DNA from: Bacteroidales bacterium UBA4331
GTDB lineage: Bacteria; Bacteroidota; Bacteroidia; Bacteroidales; Paludibacteraceae
DNA: 64,000 nucleotides
Reading direction: 5' to 3'
NCBI GenBank assembly: GCA_002394395.1
Contig: DGTR01000024.1
Location: forward strand, 12,458-76,457
In this document: one piece after another, positions 1-7,420 of the stretch
Layout: each line of letters begins with the position of its first letter
Position numbering within the stretch: the stretch's first letter is position 1
Made by a program: the position numbers and the translations under genes
Notes under the pieces: model-generated
Seen by the model: only the letters and a program-made list of their open reading frames with translations
Database searches by the model: none
Told to the model about the DNA's origin: nothing

Positions 1-2
1 TA

Positions 3-1076
3 TGCTCAAAGCTTCACACTGAAGTGTCTGAATTACCGTTCAAGGTATCAGATTCGTTTGTAGAGGAAAACCAAGTGGTCGCCGTCCTTTCCGGAGGTAC
101 GGAGGCGCTCTTTTTGGACTTGCTCCAGAAGAAAGAGATTGACCTCAAACGGCCTATTTACCTTATGGTAGGTGAGTACAGCAACTCTCTTCCTGCGGCG
201 CTCGAGATCTTGAGCTTCATCCGCCAGCGTAACGGTATTGCGAAAATCATGCAACACCCCAAGGATACGGTTTTTCCTGAACTCAGCGAGACCGAGTCGC
301 TTACTCGCGCCCCGCTGGACAAAGTGCTGCATTCGGAAAAAAAAATGCGCCTCGGAGTAGTAGGTAAATCCTCCGATTGGCTCATCGCTTCCAACGTGAA
401 CTATAAAGAAGTGTTGGAGAAGATGAATACCGAGTTGGTGGATATCCCCTTCGAGGAACTCTCTTCCCTCGGTGAAGTAGATCCCGGCATGAAGGGCGCT
501 GAGGCTATCCATGAGCGTCTCCGTTCGATGGTAGCTAATTATAAACTCGATGGTATCACCCTCCGTTGTTTCGATCTCTTTACGACCGTTAAGAACACCG
601 GTTGTATTGCGGTTTCCAAACTCAATGACGAAGGCATCCCTGCCGGTTGTGAGGGAGATATTCCTGTCCTGCTGACGATGATGGTTTGTAAGAAACTCAC
701 CGGCGAGACCGGATGGATGGGAAGTCCTGCGCGTATCCAGTCGGACGGCCAGATCCTTTTGGCGAAATGTACGATTGCCCTCGGCATGACCGAGAAACAT
801 GAGTTCACTACTCATTTCGAGTCGGGTATAGGTGTGGCTATCCATGGTGAAGTGCCTGCAGGTCCTTATACCTTGGTTAAACTCAGCAATGACATGAAAC
901 GTCTCCTCGCGGTGAACGTACAGGTGACTCGTTGCCAATATGAGCAGAACATGTGCCGCACGCAGATATGGATCCAATCGACCCCGATCGTCAGCCAGTA
1001 TCTGCTCTCGTCGCCGCTTTCTGACCACCATGTGCTTATCAAAGGACACCACGCAGCTAAATTCTGGAGAGCATAA
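3..1076 (+). CDS. L-fucose/L-arabinose isomerase-family protein (5' end outside window)
   Basis: The reading frame is open to the left edge of the window, so the gene starts upstream; the GTG at 24 is not a convincing start. The N-terminal part looks like the first domain of the fucose isomerase-like family (COG2407 type). The C-terminal 240 residues carry the expected metal/substrate residues: E and D in CEGDIP, and the terminal GHH histidines. Such enzymes interconvert aldoses and ketoses in the cytoplasm. The substrate cannot be read from sequence. It is followed three bases after its stop, in the same frame, by a second copy of its C-terminal half. Confidence 0.75.
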   Translation, partial: CSKLHTEVSELPFKVSDSFVEENQVVAVLSGGTEALFLDLLQKKEIDLKRPIYLMVGEYSNSLPAALEILSFIRQRNGIAKIMQHPKDTVFPELSETESLTRAPLDKVLHSEKKMRLGVVGKSSDWLIASNVNYKEVLEKMNTELVDIPFEELSSLGEVDPGMKGAEAIHERLRSMVANYKLDGITLRCFDLFTTVKNTGCIAVSKLNDEGIPAGCEGDIPVLLTMMVCKKLTGETGWMGSPARIQSDGQILLAKCTIALGMTEKHEFTTHFESGIGVAIHGEVPAGPYTLVKLSNDMKRLLAVNVQVTRCQYEQNMCRTQIWIQSTPIVSQYLLSSPLSDHHVLIKGHHAAKFWRA

Positions 1077-1079
1077 ACG

Positions 1080-1871
1080 ATGCAAGAGATCTCATCGGTG
1101 ACATTTACGCCTTCTCATGAGGTACTGTATCAGCCTCAGAAGTTGCGTTTGGGAGTGGTAGGAAAACCCTCGGATTGGCTCATAGCCTCCTCTGTGGATT
1201 ATGCTGCCGTATTGGAGAAGATGAATATCGAGATGGTGGATATACCTATCGATCGAATGACTTCTCTTGGGGAAGTAGATCCCGGCATGAAAGGCGCTGA
1301 GGCTATCTATGAGCGCCTCAAAGAACTCGTAACCGAGTACCGTTTGGACGGTGTCACGCTACGGTGTTTTGATCTGCTCTCCACCGTCAAGAATACCGGC
1401 TGTATAGCCCTCTCCAAACTCAACGACGAAGGTATCCCGGCCTCTTGCGAAGGAGATGTACCGGCGTTGCTGACGATGATGATCTGCAAACGTCTTACCG
1501 GCGAACTGTGCTTCCAAGTCAATCCAGCCCGCATCAATAACGATGGTACGATGCTTTTTGCGCATTGTACCTTGCCCCTCGGCATGACCGAGTCTCATGA
1601 GTTCACCACCCATTTCGAGTCAGGAATAGGGGTGGCTATTCATGGTGATCTGCCGACGGGCGACTACACCCTCGTCAAACTGAGCAACGACATGCTCCGG
1701 ATGGTGGCGGTGGATGTAGAACTTGAGCGATGCCAGTATGAGCAACATCTCTGCCGTACGCAGGTCTGGATCAAAGCCACACCCGAACTCTCGCACTACT
1801 TCCTGACGAACCCTATCGCGAACCACCACATCCTCATCCGTGGTCACCACGCAAAAGAATTTAGAAACTAG
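1080..1871 (+). CDS. C-terminal fucose-isomerase-like domain protein, tandem paralog
   Basis: This 263-residue protein aligns along almost its whole length with the C-terminal part of the preceding isomerase. Shared blocks include LGVVGK-SDWLIAS, VDPGMKGAEAI, TLRCFDL and CEGDVPALLTMM, plus the GHH end. It lacks the N-terminal domain; only about 20 unique residues precede the match. The upstream stop and this ATG are separated by one codon in the same frame, so a full-length gene plus a duplicated half is the simplest reading. It could be a second subunit of a hetero-oligomer or a decaying duplicate; the metal-site residues are kept, which argues for function. ACTAGT-type repeats follow the stop. 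Confidence 0.7.
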   Translation: MQEISSVTFTPSHEVLYQPQKLRLGVVGKPSDWLIASSVDYAAVLEKMNIEMVDIPIDRMTSLGEVDPGMKGAEAIYERLKELVTEYRLDGVTLRCFDLLSTVKNTGCIALSKLNDEGIPASCEGDVPALLTMMICKRLTGELCFQVNPARINNDGTMLFAHCTLPLGMTESHEFTTHFESGIGVAIHGDLPTGDYTLVKLSNDMLRMVAVDVELERCQYEQHLCRTQVWIKATPELSHYFLTNPIANHHILIRGHHAKEFRN

Positions 1872-1905
1872 ACTACTAGTCCGCTAGTACACTAGTCCAC
1901 TAGAT
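1868..1905. repeat. Degenerate ACTAGT word array
   Basis: Four or five imperfect copies of an ACTAGTnC word (for example actactagtccgctagt, then acactagtccactag) lie immediately after the second isomerase gene and before the aldolase leader. This is one of several families of short repeated words in the window. Confidence 0.7.
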
Positions 1906-1939
1906 ATTTTACTAAACAACAATAAAACAATTAAAGATT

Positions 1940-2941
1940 ATGGTAAGTTACAAAGAATTAGGCCTTGTTAACACCCGTGAGATGTTTGCTAAGGCAATCA
2001 AGGGAGGCTACGCTATCCCTGCATTTAACTTCAACAACATGGAGCAACTCCAGGCTATCATCAAAGCTTCGGCTGAGACCAAATCCCCGGTGATCCTCCA
2101 GGTTTCCAAAGGTGCGCGTAACTACGCTAACCAGACCCTGCTTCGCTACATGGCTCAAGGCGCCGTTGAGTACGCTAAAGAGCTCGGTTGGGAGCACCCG
2201 CAGATCTGCTTGCACCTCGACCACGGAGACAGCTTCGAACTCTGCAAATCCTGTGTGGACTTCGGTTTCTCGTCTGTCATGATTGATGCTTCTTCTCTTC
2301 CTTATGAGGAGAATATAGCGCTGACCAAGAAAGTGGTTGACTACGCTCACCAGTACGACGTAACGGTTGAGGCTGAGCTCGGCGTATTGGCAGGTGTAGA
2401 GGATGAGGTTTCGTCCGCTGTCAGCCACTATACCAAACCGGAAGAGGTTGTTGATTTCGCTACCCGTTCGGGCTGCGACAGCTTGGCTATCTCGATCGGT
2501 ACCAGTCACGGTGCTTACAAGTTCACTCCGGAGCAATGTACCCGTGACCCGAAGACCGGTCGTCTCGTTCCGCCGCCATTGGCATTCGATGTATTGGATG
2601 CAGTGATGGAGCAGCTCCCGGGCTTCCCGATCGTTCTCCACGGTTCGTCTTCCGTTCCGCAGGAGTATGTGGATATGATCAACAAATACGGAGGCAAACT
2701 GCCTGACGCAGTAGGTATTCCTGAGGAGCAACTCCGCAAGGCTGCCAAGTCCGCTGTATGCAAGATTAACATCGACTCCGATAGCCGTCTGGCGTTCACC
2801 GCTGCTGTCCGCAAAGTGTTCGCAGAGAAACCGGCAGAGTTCGATCCGCGTAAGTACTGCGGTCCGGCACGTGACCTGATGACCGAGCTCTACAAGCATA
2901 AGATCATCAACGTCCTCGGTTCCGACGGCAAAGCAGAGTAA
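1940..2941 (+). CDS. fba: Class II fructose-1,6-bisphosphate aldolase
   Basis: Reversibly splits fructose-1,6-bisphosphate into dihydroxyacetone phosphate and glyceraldehyde-3-phosphate in the cytoplasm, using a zinc ion. The 333-residue length matches Bacteroidetes class II aldolases. Visible motifs are the opening AIPAFNFNN, the zinc motif LHLDHGDS, the AELGVLAGVEDE block, GTSHGAYKF and the late VLHGSSSVP segment. The ATG follows an A-rich leader typical of Bacteroidetes. It is co-directional with the isomerase genes upstream and the CoA-transferase downstream. An aldolase for another phosphorylated sugar is less likely given the class II hallmarks. Confidence 0.9.
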   Translation: MVSYKELGLVNTREMFAKAIKGGYAIPAFNFNNMEQLQAIIKASAETKSPVILQVSKGARNYANQTLLRYMAQGAVEYAKELGWEHPQICLHLDHGDSFELCKSCVDFGFSSVMIDASSLPYEENIALTKKVVDYAHQYDVTVEAELGVLAGVEDEVSSAVSHYTKPEEVVDFATRSGCDSLAISIGTSHGAYKFTPEQCTRDPKTGRLVPPPLAFDVLDAVMEQLPGFPIVLHGSSSVPQEYVDMINKYGGKLPDAVGIPEEQLRKAAKSAVCKINIDSDSRLAFTAAVRKVFAEKPAEFDPRKYCGPARDLMTELYKHKIINVLGSDGKAE

Positions 2942-2977
2942 ATCATAAATTTGAAATCACAAATTTGAAATCATAAA
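2942..2977. repeat. AAATTTGAAATCATAAA word array
   Basis: The gap between the aldolase and CoA-transferase genes consists almost entirely of three imperfect copies of an ATnAAATTTGAAATCA word. The same family recurs at 22257-22283 and, in frame, at 19848-19888 and 25186-25220. Confidence 0.7.
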
Positions 2978-4474
2978 ATGGCTTTACCATTTATGACCGC
3001 TGAAGAAGCGGCTGAATTGATTCAACATGGTGACGTCTTGGGCATGGGTGGCTTCACGGCTACCGGAGTGCCCAAGGCCGTTCCTTTTGCCCTCGCTCAG
3101 CGCGCGGAGAAACTACACGCACAGGGCATCCCCTTCCGTGTAGGTCTGGAGACCGGTGCGTCTATGGGTGACAGTTGCGACGGCGCTTTGGCACGTGCGC
3201 ACGCTGTCGAGTTCCGTACGCCCTATCAGTCCAATAAATCCATGCGTGAGGAGATCAATGCCGAGGGTACCCACTATTTCGACATGCACCTGAGCCACAT
3301 GGCGCAAGACCTGCGTTATGGCTTCCTCCCCAAACCCAACTGGGCAATCATCGAGGCTTCGTATGTCGGAGAAGATGGTACCATCGTGCCTGCTGCCGGT
3401 GTAGGAATCATGCCGACTATCTGCCGCATGGCGGATAAGATCATCGTCGAACTCAATGAGATGTTCCCTGCTACCATGCGGGGTATGCACGATCTCTACG
3501 AGCCGCTCGATCCTCCTTGCCGCCGCGAGATACCGATCTATAAACCCTCTGACCGCTGCGGCTCCGACCACTTGAAGGTCGATCCCGCGAAGATTGCTGC
3601 CGTTGTGAAGACCAACCGTCCGAACGAGATTGCTGCTTTCACACCGGTGGATGAGACAACAGCCAAGATCGGTGCTAACGTAGCTGCCTTCCTGGAGGCT
3701 GAGATGAAAGCCGGACGTATTCCTGCGTCTTTCCTGCCCATCCAGAGTGGAGTAGGCAACGTAGCCAACGCCGTCCTCGGTGAGCTCGGTAAGAACCCGC
3801 ATATCCCGCCGTTTGAGATGTACTCCGAGGTAATCCAGGATTCTGTCGTGGATCTCATCAAAGCCGGCCATTGTAAGTTCGCTTCCGGTTGTTCCCTGCG
3901 TCTCGTAGAGAGCAAGATGGCGGAAGTCCTTGCTGACCTGGATTTCTACCGCGACAAGCTACTCCTCCGTCCGCAGGAGACCTCCAACAGCCCGGAGATC
4001 GCTCGTCGTCTCGGTATCATCGCTATCAACACCGCTCTCGAGGCAGATATCTACGGCAATGTCAACTCGACGCATGTGTGCGGCACGAAGATGATGAACG
4101 GTATCGGCGGATCGGGCGACTTCGCGCGCAACGCGTACCTTTCTATCTTTACGACGGCTTCCACCGCGAAAAACGGTGCTATCTCGTCCATCGTACCGAT
4201 GGTAACGCACCTCGATCACTCCGAGCACTCTGTGAAGGTCATCGTCACCGAGCAGGGTGTAGCCGATCTGCGTGGCAAGAGTCCGCGCCAGCGTGCCGAG
4301 GAGATCATCAATAACTGCGTAGCACCCGAGTATCGCGAGATGCTCCGTGACTACCTCAAGATCGCCAAGCACGGCCAGACCCAGCATAACCTCTCCTGCG
4401 CCTTCGCAATGCACGAGGAGTTCATGAAGTCCGGCGACATGCGTAACACCAAGTGGGAGAATTATATTCGATAA
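2978..4474 (+). CDS. Acetyl-CoA hydrolase / succinyl-CoA:acetate CoA-transferase family
   Basis: A 498-residue cytoplasmic enzyme of the acetyl-CoA hydrolase/transferase family, which swaps CoA between acetate, succinate, propionate or butyrate at the end of fermentation. The start MTAEEAAELIQHGDVLGMGG is typical. The likely catalytic glutamate sits in MYSEVIQDSVVDL, and the nucleotide-like loop GxGGSGDFARNA and EQGVADLRGKSPRQR near the end fit the family. It ends in a strong intrinsic terminator, closing the first gene group. Succinate-acetate transfer during propionate formation is the most plausible role in a Bacteroidales, but the donor and acceptor are inferred. Confidence 0.85.
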   Translation: MALPFMTAEEAAELIQHGDVLGMGGFTATGVPKAVPFALAQRAEKLHAQGIPFRVGLETGASMGDSCDGALARAHAVEFRTPYQSNKSMREEINAEGTHYFDMHLSHMAQDLRYGFLPKPNWAIIEASYVGEDGTIVPAAGVGIMPTICRMADKIIVELNEMFPATMRGMHDLYEPLDPPCRREIPIYKPSDRCGSDHLKVDPAKIAAVVKTNRPNEIAAFTPVDETTAKIGANVAAFLEAEMKAGRIPASFLPIQSGVGNVANAVLGELGKNPHIPPFEMYSEVIQDSVVDLIKAGHCKFASGCSLRLVESKMAEVLADLDFYRDKLLLRPQETSNSPEIARRLGIIAINTALEADIYGNVNSTHVCGTKMMNGIGGSGDFARNAYLSIFTTASTAKNGAISSIVPMVTHLDHSEHSVKVIVTEQGVADLRGKSPRQRAEEIINNCVAPEYREMLRDYLKIAKHGQTQHNLSCAFAMHEEFMKSGDMRNTKWENYIR

Positions 4475-4524
4475 CCGATGCACTGAGTAAAAGTACTCAT
4501 TGCATAGAGTAAAATCCAAAAAAA

Positions 4525-4556
4525 TGACACTTAAATTTGCAAGTGTCATTTTTTTT
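4525..4556 (+). terminator. Intrinsic terminator after CoA-transferase
   Basis: Perfect 8-bp stem TGACACTT / AAGTGTCA with an 8-nt loop and eight T residues. The loop also holds the TTTG that serves as the -33 box of the tRNA promoter. Confidence 0.85.
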
Positions 4557-4567
4557 GTGTACCTTTG
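4536..4567 (+). promoter_or_regulatory. Promoter of tRNA-Ala copy 1
   Basis: -33 TTTG (4536-4539) and -7 TACCTTTG (4560-4567) separated by 20 nt, the Bacteroidetes primary-sigma arrangement. The -33 box lies inside the terminator loop. Confidence 0.8.
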
Positions 4568-4587
4568 CACCCGCAAAGGTTAATCAT

Positions 4588-4661
4588 GGGGTATTAGCTC
4601 ATCTGGCTAGAGCGCAACACTGGCAGTGTTGAGGTGAGCGGTTCGAGTCCGCTATACTCCA
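4588..4661 (+). tRNA. tRNA-Ala(GGC), copy 1
   Basis: Full cloverleaf of 74 nt: acceptor GGGGTAT/ATACTCC with the G3:U70 wobble that marks alanine tRNAs, D arm GCTC/GAGC, anticodon stem CAACA/TGTTG with loop CTGGCAG (anticodon GGC), and T arm AGCGG-TTCGAGT-CCGCT. The CCA end is not encoded. An identical copy lies at 7045-7118. Confidence 0.95.
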
Positions 4662-4710
4662 CAAAACAAAGCGCAAAGCATTGCGCAAAAAAAGCGTAAT
4701 AAGCCGAAAC

Positions 4711-4845
4711 TTGGTTCCCTTGAAACATCAATAACTTCAAGAACCTTATCACTCAAGCTACGGTTTATGCACGCTCACGTGCCAGCGTGAGTTTTCCGTG
4801 CATAGATTTGAGTGATAAAGGTAGTCGATGACCTCAAGGAACCAA
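4711..4845. other. Multi-stem palindromic element, candidate structured RNA
   Basis: Nested inverted repeats span 135 nt. The outer stem is TTGGTTCC-CTTGA with TCAAGGAACCAA, the next CTTATCACTCAA with TTGAGTGATAAAG, then TATGCACG with CGTGCATA, and the tip CTCACG-TGCCAG-CGTGAG. Four concentric stems separated by short internal loops are unlikely by chance. It lies between tRNA-Ala copy 1 and the SusD-like gene and has no convincing ORF; antisense frames across it look accidental. It could be a non-coding RNA, a MITE-like element or a transcription boundary. Confidence 0.55.
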
Positions 4846-5072
4846 ATTGAAGCGAGTGAAAGCGCACGCTTTTTCTGTGCGTAAGTGTCTTTGTTGATAT
4901 ACGTGCCGAGAAATGTACTCTCATTAAGATTGCAGACGCATGGACTGCCAGAGCCCGTGACCGAGCGAAGAGCGGGAGACAACCGCGAGACAAACGGCAC
5001 ATAACAACGCTCACGAAATGTCCGATTATTAAGATTAATATAAATATCAATAATTTAAAAACTCTAACAATT
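4846..5072. other. Intergenic DNA before SusD-like gene
   Basis: Contains a short GCGCACGC...TGTGCG inverted pair near 4868-4885. The last 45 nt form an AT-rich leader with a Bacteroidetes-type A-rich start region. No TAnnTTTG box with correct spacing was found. Confidence 0.4.
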
Positions 5073-6986
5073 ATGAGAAAAAAACCATTTATGAGAAAAA
5101 TGATTTTTAGTGTGTTTGCTACAATAGTGGCACTCTCTGGAAAGGCTCAAGTAACCACTGCCTACATCTATCCTTACGATGAATGCGTAGCGGAAACAGA
5201 AGTTCGAGATGCAGATAATTCGCCTACGGAGCAAAATGCAACTCTGCAAGAATCTTTAGGTTTTTTCTATGACGGTTTTTTACAATTAAATAAGTACATG
5301 GACCGTTCTCGACATGATCTATTTGGAAAACGCAGCATTGATTTAATGTCGGACATGTGGTCGGGTGATGTCGCCATGCCGGTTTGTGCATATGGTTGGT
5401 TTCATGATGACGAACAAATAAATTTGGCTAACCGACGTCATGAGATATGGTTCATGTATTATCGCTGGCTTTACGCGATAAATAAAGGTATTGTTAACTT
5501 CCCTTCTGCTAACATGGATGAACCTACTGCTTATGCAGAGTTGTTGGCAATTCGAGGATATATATACTCATGTTTAGCAAGTTTATATGGTAATAGATTC
5601 GATGACGCTATTTGTTGTCCGATATACACCGAAGATAATTATCAAGTTCGGTTTGAGAGCATGAACACGCGCGAACAAGTTTGCGCACAGGCTATTTCAG
5701 ACTTAGAGAGCGCATTGTCTATTATGGAGGCGCATCAGCACGATGTCAATGATGATAAACTGGAGATAGATCGTGATGTCGTAAATGGTCTATTGGCGCA
5801 CATTTATCTCAATGCTGCCGTTGGATCCGTGACCCATGAGAATAACTATCTACAACAGGCATTAAACCATGCTACAGCCGTCATTGAAGGCGGAAATTAT
5901 TCTATCTTGCCGAGTAATGAACTTTTGACTAATGGTTTCAATAATGTAGAGAGTGCAAATTGGATATGGGGATTAGACGTGGATTCCATCCATAGAGGTG
6001 CGCTTAAGAGTTTCTTTGGACATGTTGATATTTATACGTATAGTTATGCCGGTGCCGGAGATTACAAGGTAATAGATTCAAATTTATATACAGAAATTCC
6101 TTCTTGGGACGAACGAAAGAATTGGTTCTATTACGACAACTATGGCAGATATATTCCTTACCGCAAATTCTTCTCTGGCGTGAGTACGTCAACTATAGGA
6201 GACAGGAACTGGCTTTCCGATGATGTATTTATGCGTATAGAAGCCCTTTATCTTATTGCAGCAGAGGCATCTTGGCGTTTAGGAGACTATGTGAATGCCA
6301 AAAACTATCTCTTTGCCCTAACGGACACACGTTGTAAAACGGGAAGTGAGACAGATTATAACACGTGGAAAAACTCTCTAAACACAATCGAAGTTATCAA
6401 ACAACAAATCATCCATAATTGGCGTTTGGAGATGTGGGGCGAAGGATATGCTTACGAAACCATGCGCCGTTGGAATCATGTTCGCACACGTGGATCGAAC
6501 CATATAGAAAAACCCAATGTTACAATTACGGCAACCGATATAGCTGCTCTATACCCCATGCCTTATCCTTATATCACAGATAGTTTAGGCAACTATGAAC
6601 TGGATAGCCTTGGGCATGCAATATTTTCTGCAACTGGCGAAGAAGTTAGCATTACATTCTATGTCGAAGGATGTGAAATACCACAGGGTATATATACCTG
6701 CATGGCAGGCGATAGTGTGGAGTTTTACTTGTCGGGAGAAAATCCACAACCTATTATGTGGGATGTTATCTCTGGAAATAAGGTGGAAACATCCAATGGA
6801 ATATCCATTGTTCAGTGGGTGGCATCTAATATTACTGTTATAGCTCATGTCAATACAGAAGCGACTGAACTTGTTCAAGTAAATCAAATAAAAACAAATT
6901 ATATGCAGAAGTTCCTTCGTGACGGTCAGATATTTATCCTTCGCGGGGAGAAAGTCTATACCCTCACGGGACATGAGGTGCGATAA
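5073..6986 (+). CDS. Orphan SusD/RagB-like protein with C-terminal tag
   Basis: A 637-residue exported protein with the SusD/RagB fold: TPR-like helices around residues 60-260, the C-terminal signature FMRIEALYLIAAEASWRLGD, and RLEMWGEGYAYETMRRW. SusD proteins cap SusC channels and bind glycans at the outer membrane. Here the signal peptide (MIFSVFATIVALSGKAQ) has no lipobox cysteine, there is no SusC partner nearby, and about 120 extra residues end in the tag KFLRDGQIF...VYTLTGHEVR shared with six other proteins in the window. The gene is visibly more AT-rich than its neighbours and lies between identical tRNA-Ala genes, suggesting acquisition. A second in-frame ATG at residue 7 is an alternative start. 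Confidence 0.75.
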   Translation: MRKKPFMRKMIFSVFATIVALSGKAQVTTAYIYPYDECVAETEVRDADNSPTEQNATLQESLGFFYDGFLQLNKYMDRSRHDLFGKRSIDLMSDMWSGDVAMPVCAYGWFHDDEQINLANRRHEIWFMYYRWLYAINKGIVNFPSANMDEPTAYAELLAIRGYIYSCLASLYGNRFDDAICCPIYTEDNYQVRFESMNTREQVCAQAISDLESALSIMEAHQHDVNDDKLEIDRDVVNGLLAHIYLNAAVGSVTHENNYLQQALNHATAVIEGGNYSILPSNELLTNGFNNVESANWIWGLDVDSIHRGALKSFFGHVDIYTYSYAGAGDYKVIDSNLYTEIPSWDERKNWFYYDNYGRYIPYRKFFSGVSTSTIGDRNWLSDDVFMRIEALYLIAAEASWRLGDYVNAKNYLFALTDTRCKTGSETDYNTWKNSLNTIEVIKQQIIHNWRLEMWGEGYAYETMRRWNHVRTRGSNHIEKPNVTITATDIAALYPMPYPYITDSLGNYELDSLGHAIFSATGEEVSITFYVEGCEIPQGIYTCMAGDSVEFYLSGENPQPIMWDVISGNKVETSNGISIVQWVASNITVIAHVNTEATELVQVNQIKTNYMQKFLRDGQIFILRGEKVYTLTGHEVR

Positions 6987-7044
6987 TGACGGCGGGATTT
7001 TTGGTGTAGTAATGGTAACCTTTGCACTGGCAGGGGTTACCTTT

Positions 7045-7118
7045 GGGGTATTAGCTCATCTGGCTAGAGCGCAACACTGGCAGTGTTGAGGTGAGCGGTT
7101 CGAGTCCGCTATACTCCA
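7045..7118 (+). tRNA. tRNA-Ala(GGC), copy 2
   Basis: Identical in all 74 positions to the copy at 4588-4661. A similar upstream CCTTTGCAC segment precedes it (a taacctttg box near 7015-7023, not perfectly matching TAnnTTTG), so the duplication appears to include part of the promoter. Confidence 0.95.
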
Positions 7119-7157
7119 CAACGTTTCGTTACCTTAAATCACCATCAAATAAGTCTC

Positions 7158-7201
7158 TCACCATAGGATCACCATAGGATGACCGTAAGATCACCATAGG
7201 A
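7158..7201. repeat. Four tandem 11-bp repeats (TCACCATAGGA)
   Basis: Units 1, 2 and 4 are identical (TCACCATAGGA); unit 3 is TGACCGTAAGA. A partial unit (TCACCATCAAA) lies just upstream. The 11-bp period equals about one helical turn, so bound proteins would sit on one DNA face. They lie about 150 bp upstream of the pectate lyase promoter. Confidence 0.75.
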
Positions 7202-7234
7202 TGAAACCCCCATTTTGTCATTTTAGCTACTTAT

Positions 7235-7258
7235 ACTATATATACATAGTATATATAC
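7235..7258. repeat. AT-rich direct repeat A(C/G)TATATATAC
   Basis: Two 11-bp copies separated by AT, between the 11-bp repeats and the pectate lyase promoter. Could be a protein-binding site or simply low-complexity AT DNA. Confidence 0.4.
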
Positions 7259-7345
7259 ATTTACTGAGTTCGTTCATTACACATTTTTATAAAAAAAATC
7301 GCCAGGGAACTATTTGACGTTTTTTGGTCAAAAATTCGTATATTC

Positions 7346-7376
7346 TTGCTTAATTCAGAAAAAGACAGTAACTTTG
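7346..7376 (+). promoter_or_regulatory. Promoter of the pectate lyase gene
   Basis: -33 TTG (7346-7348) and -7 TAACTTTG (7369-7376) with 20-nt spacing; the start codon is 45 nt downstream. Confidence 0.7.
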
Positions 7377-7420
7377 CATCACTTTTGAATAAGTTAGTTT
7401 AATCTTAATTCGTCAAGTGT

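Noticed and set aside
48..1085. A 345-codon minus-strand frame over the isomerase gene
   Set aside because: Shadow of the isomerase coding strand; no family resemblance, while the plus strand shows conserved metal-site residues.
4758..5050. Two overlapping minus-strand ORFs of 80 and 91 codons over the palindromic element
   Set aside because: They run through the nested stems and look like translations of a structured element; no start region and no coding pattern.
4588..7118. Integrative element with tRNA attachment sites
   Set aside because: The tRNA copies are whole genes rather than short att fragments and there is no integrase or excisionase. Kept only as a possible acquired segment.
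7158..7201. CRISPR array
   Set aside because: Repeats are 11 bp and contiguous with no spacers; no cas gene in the window.
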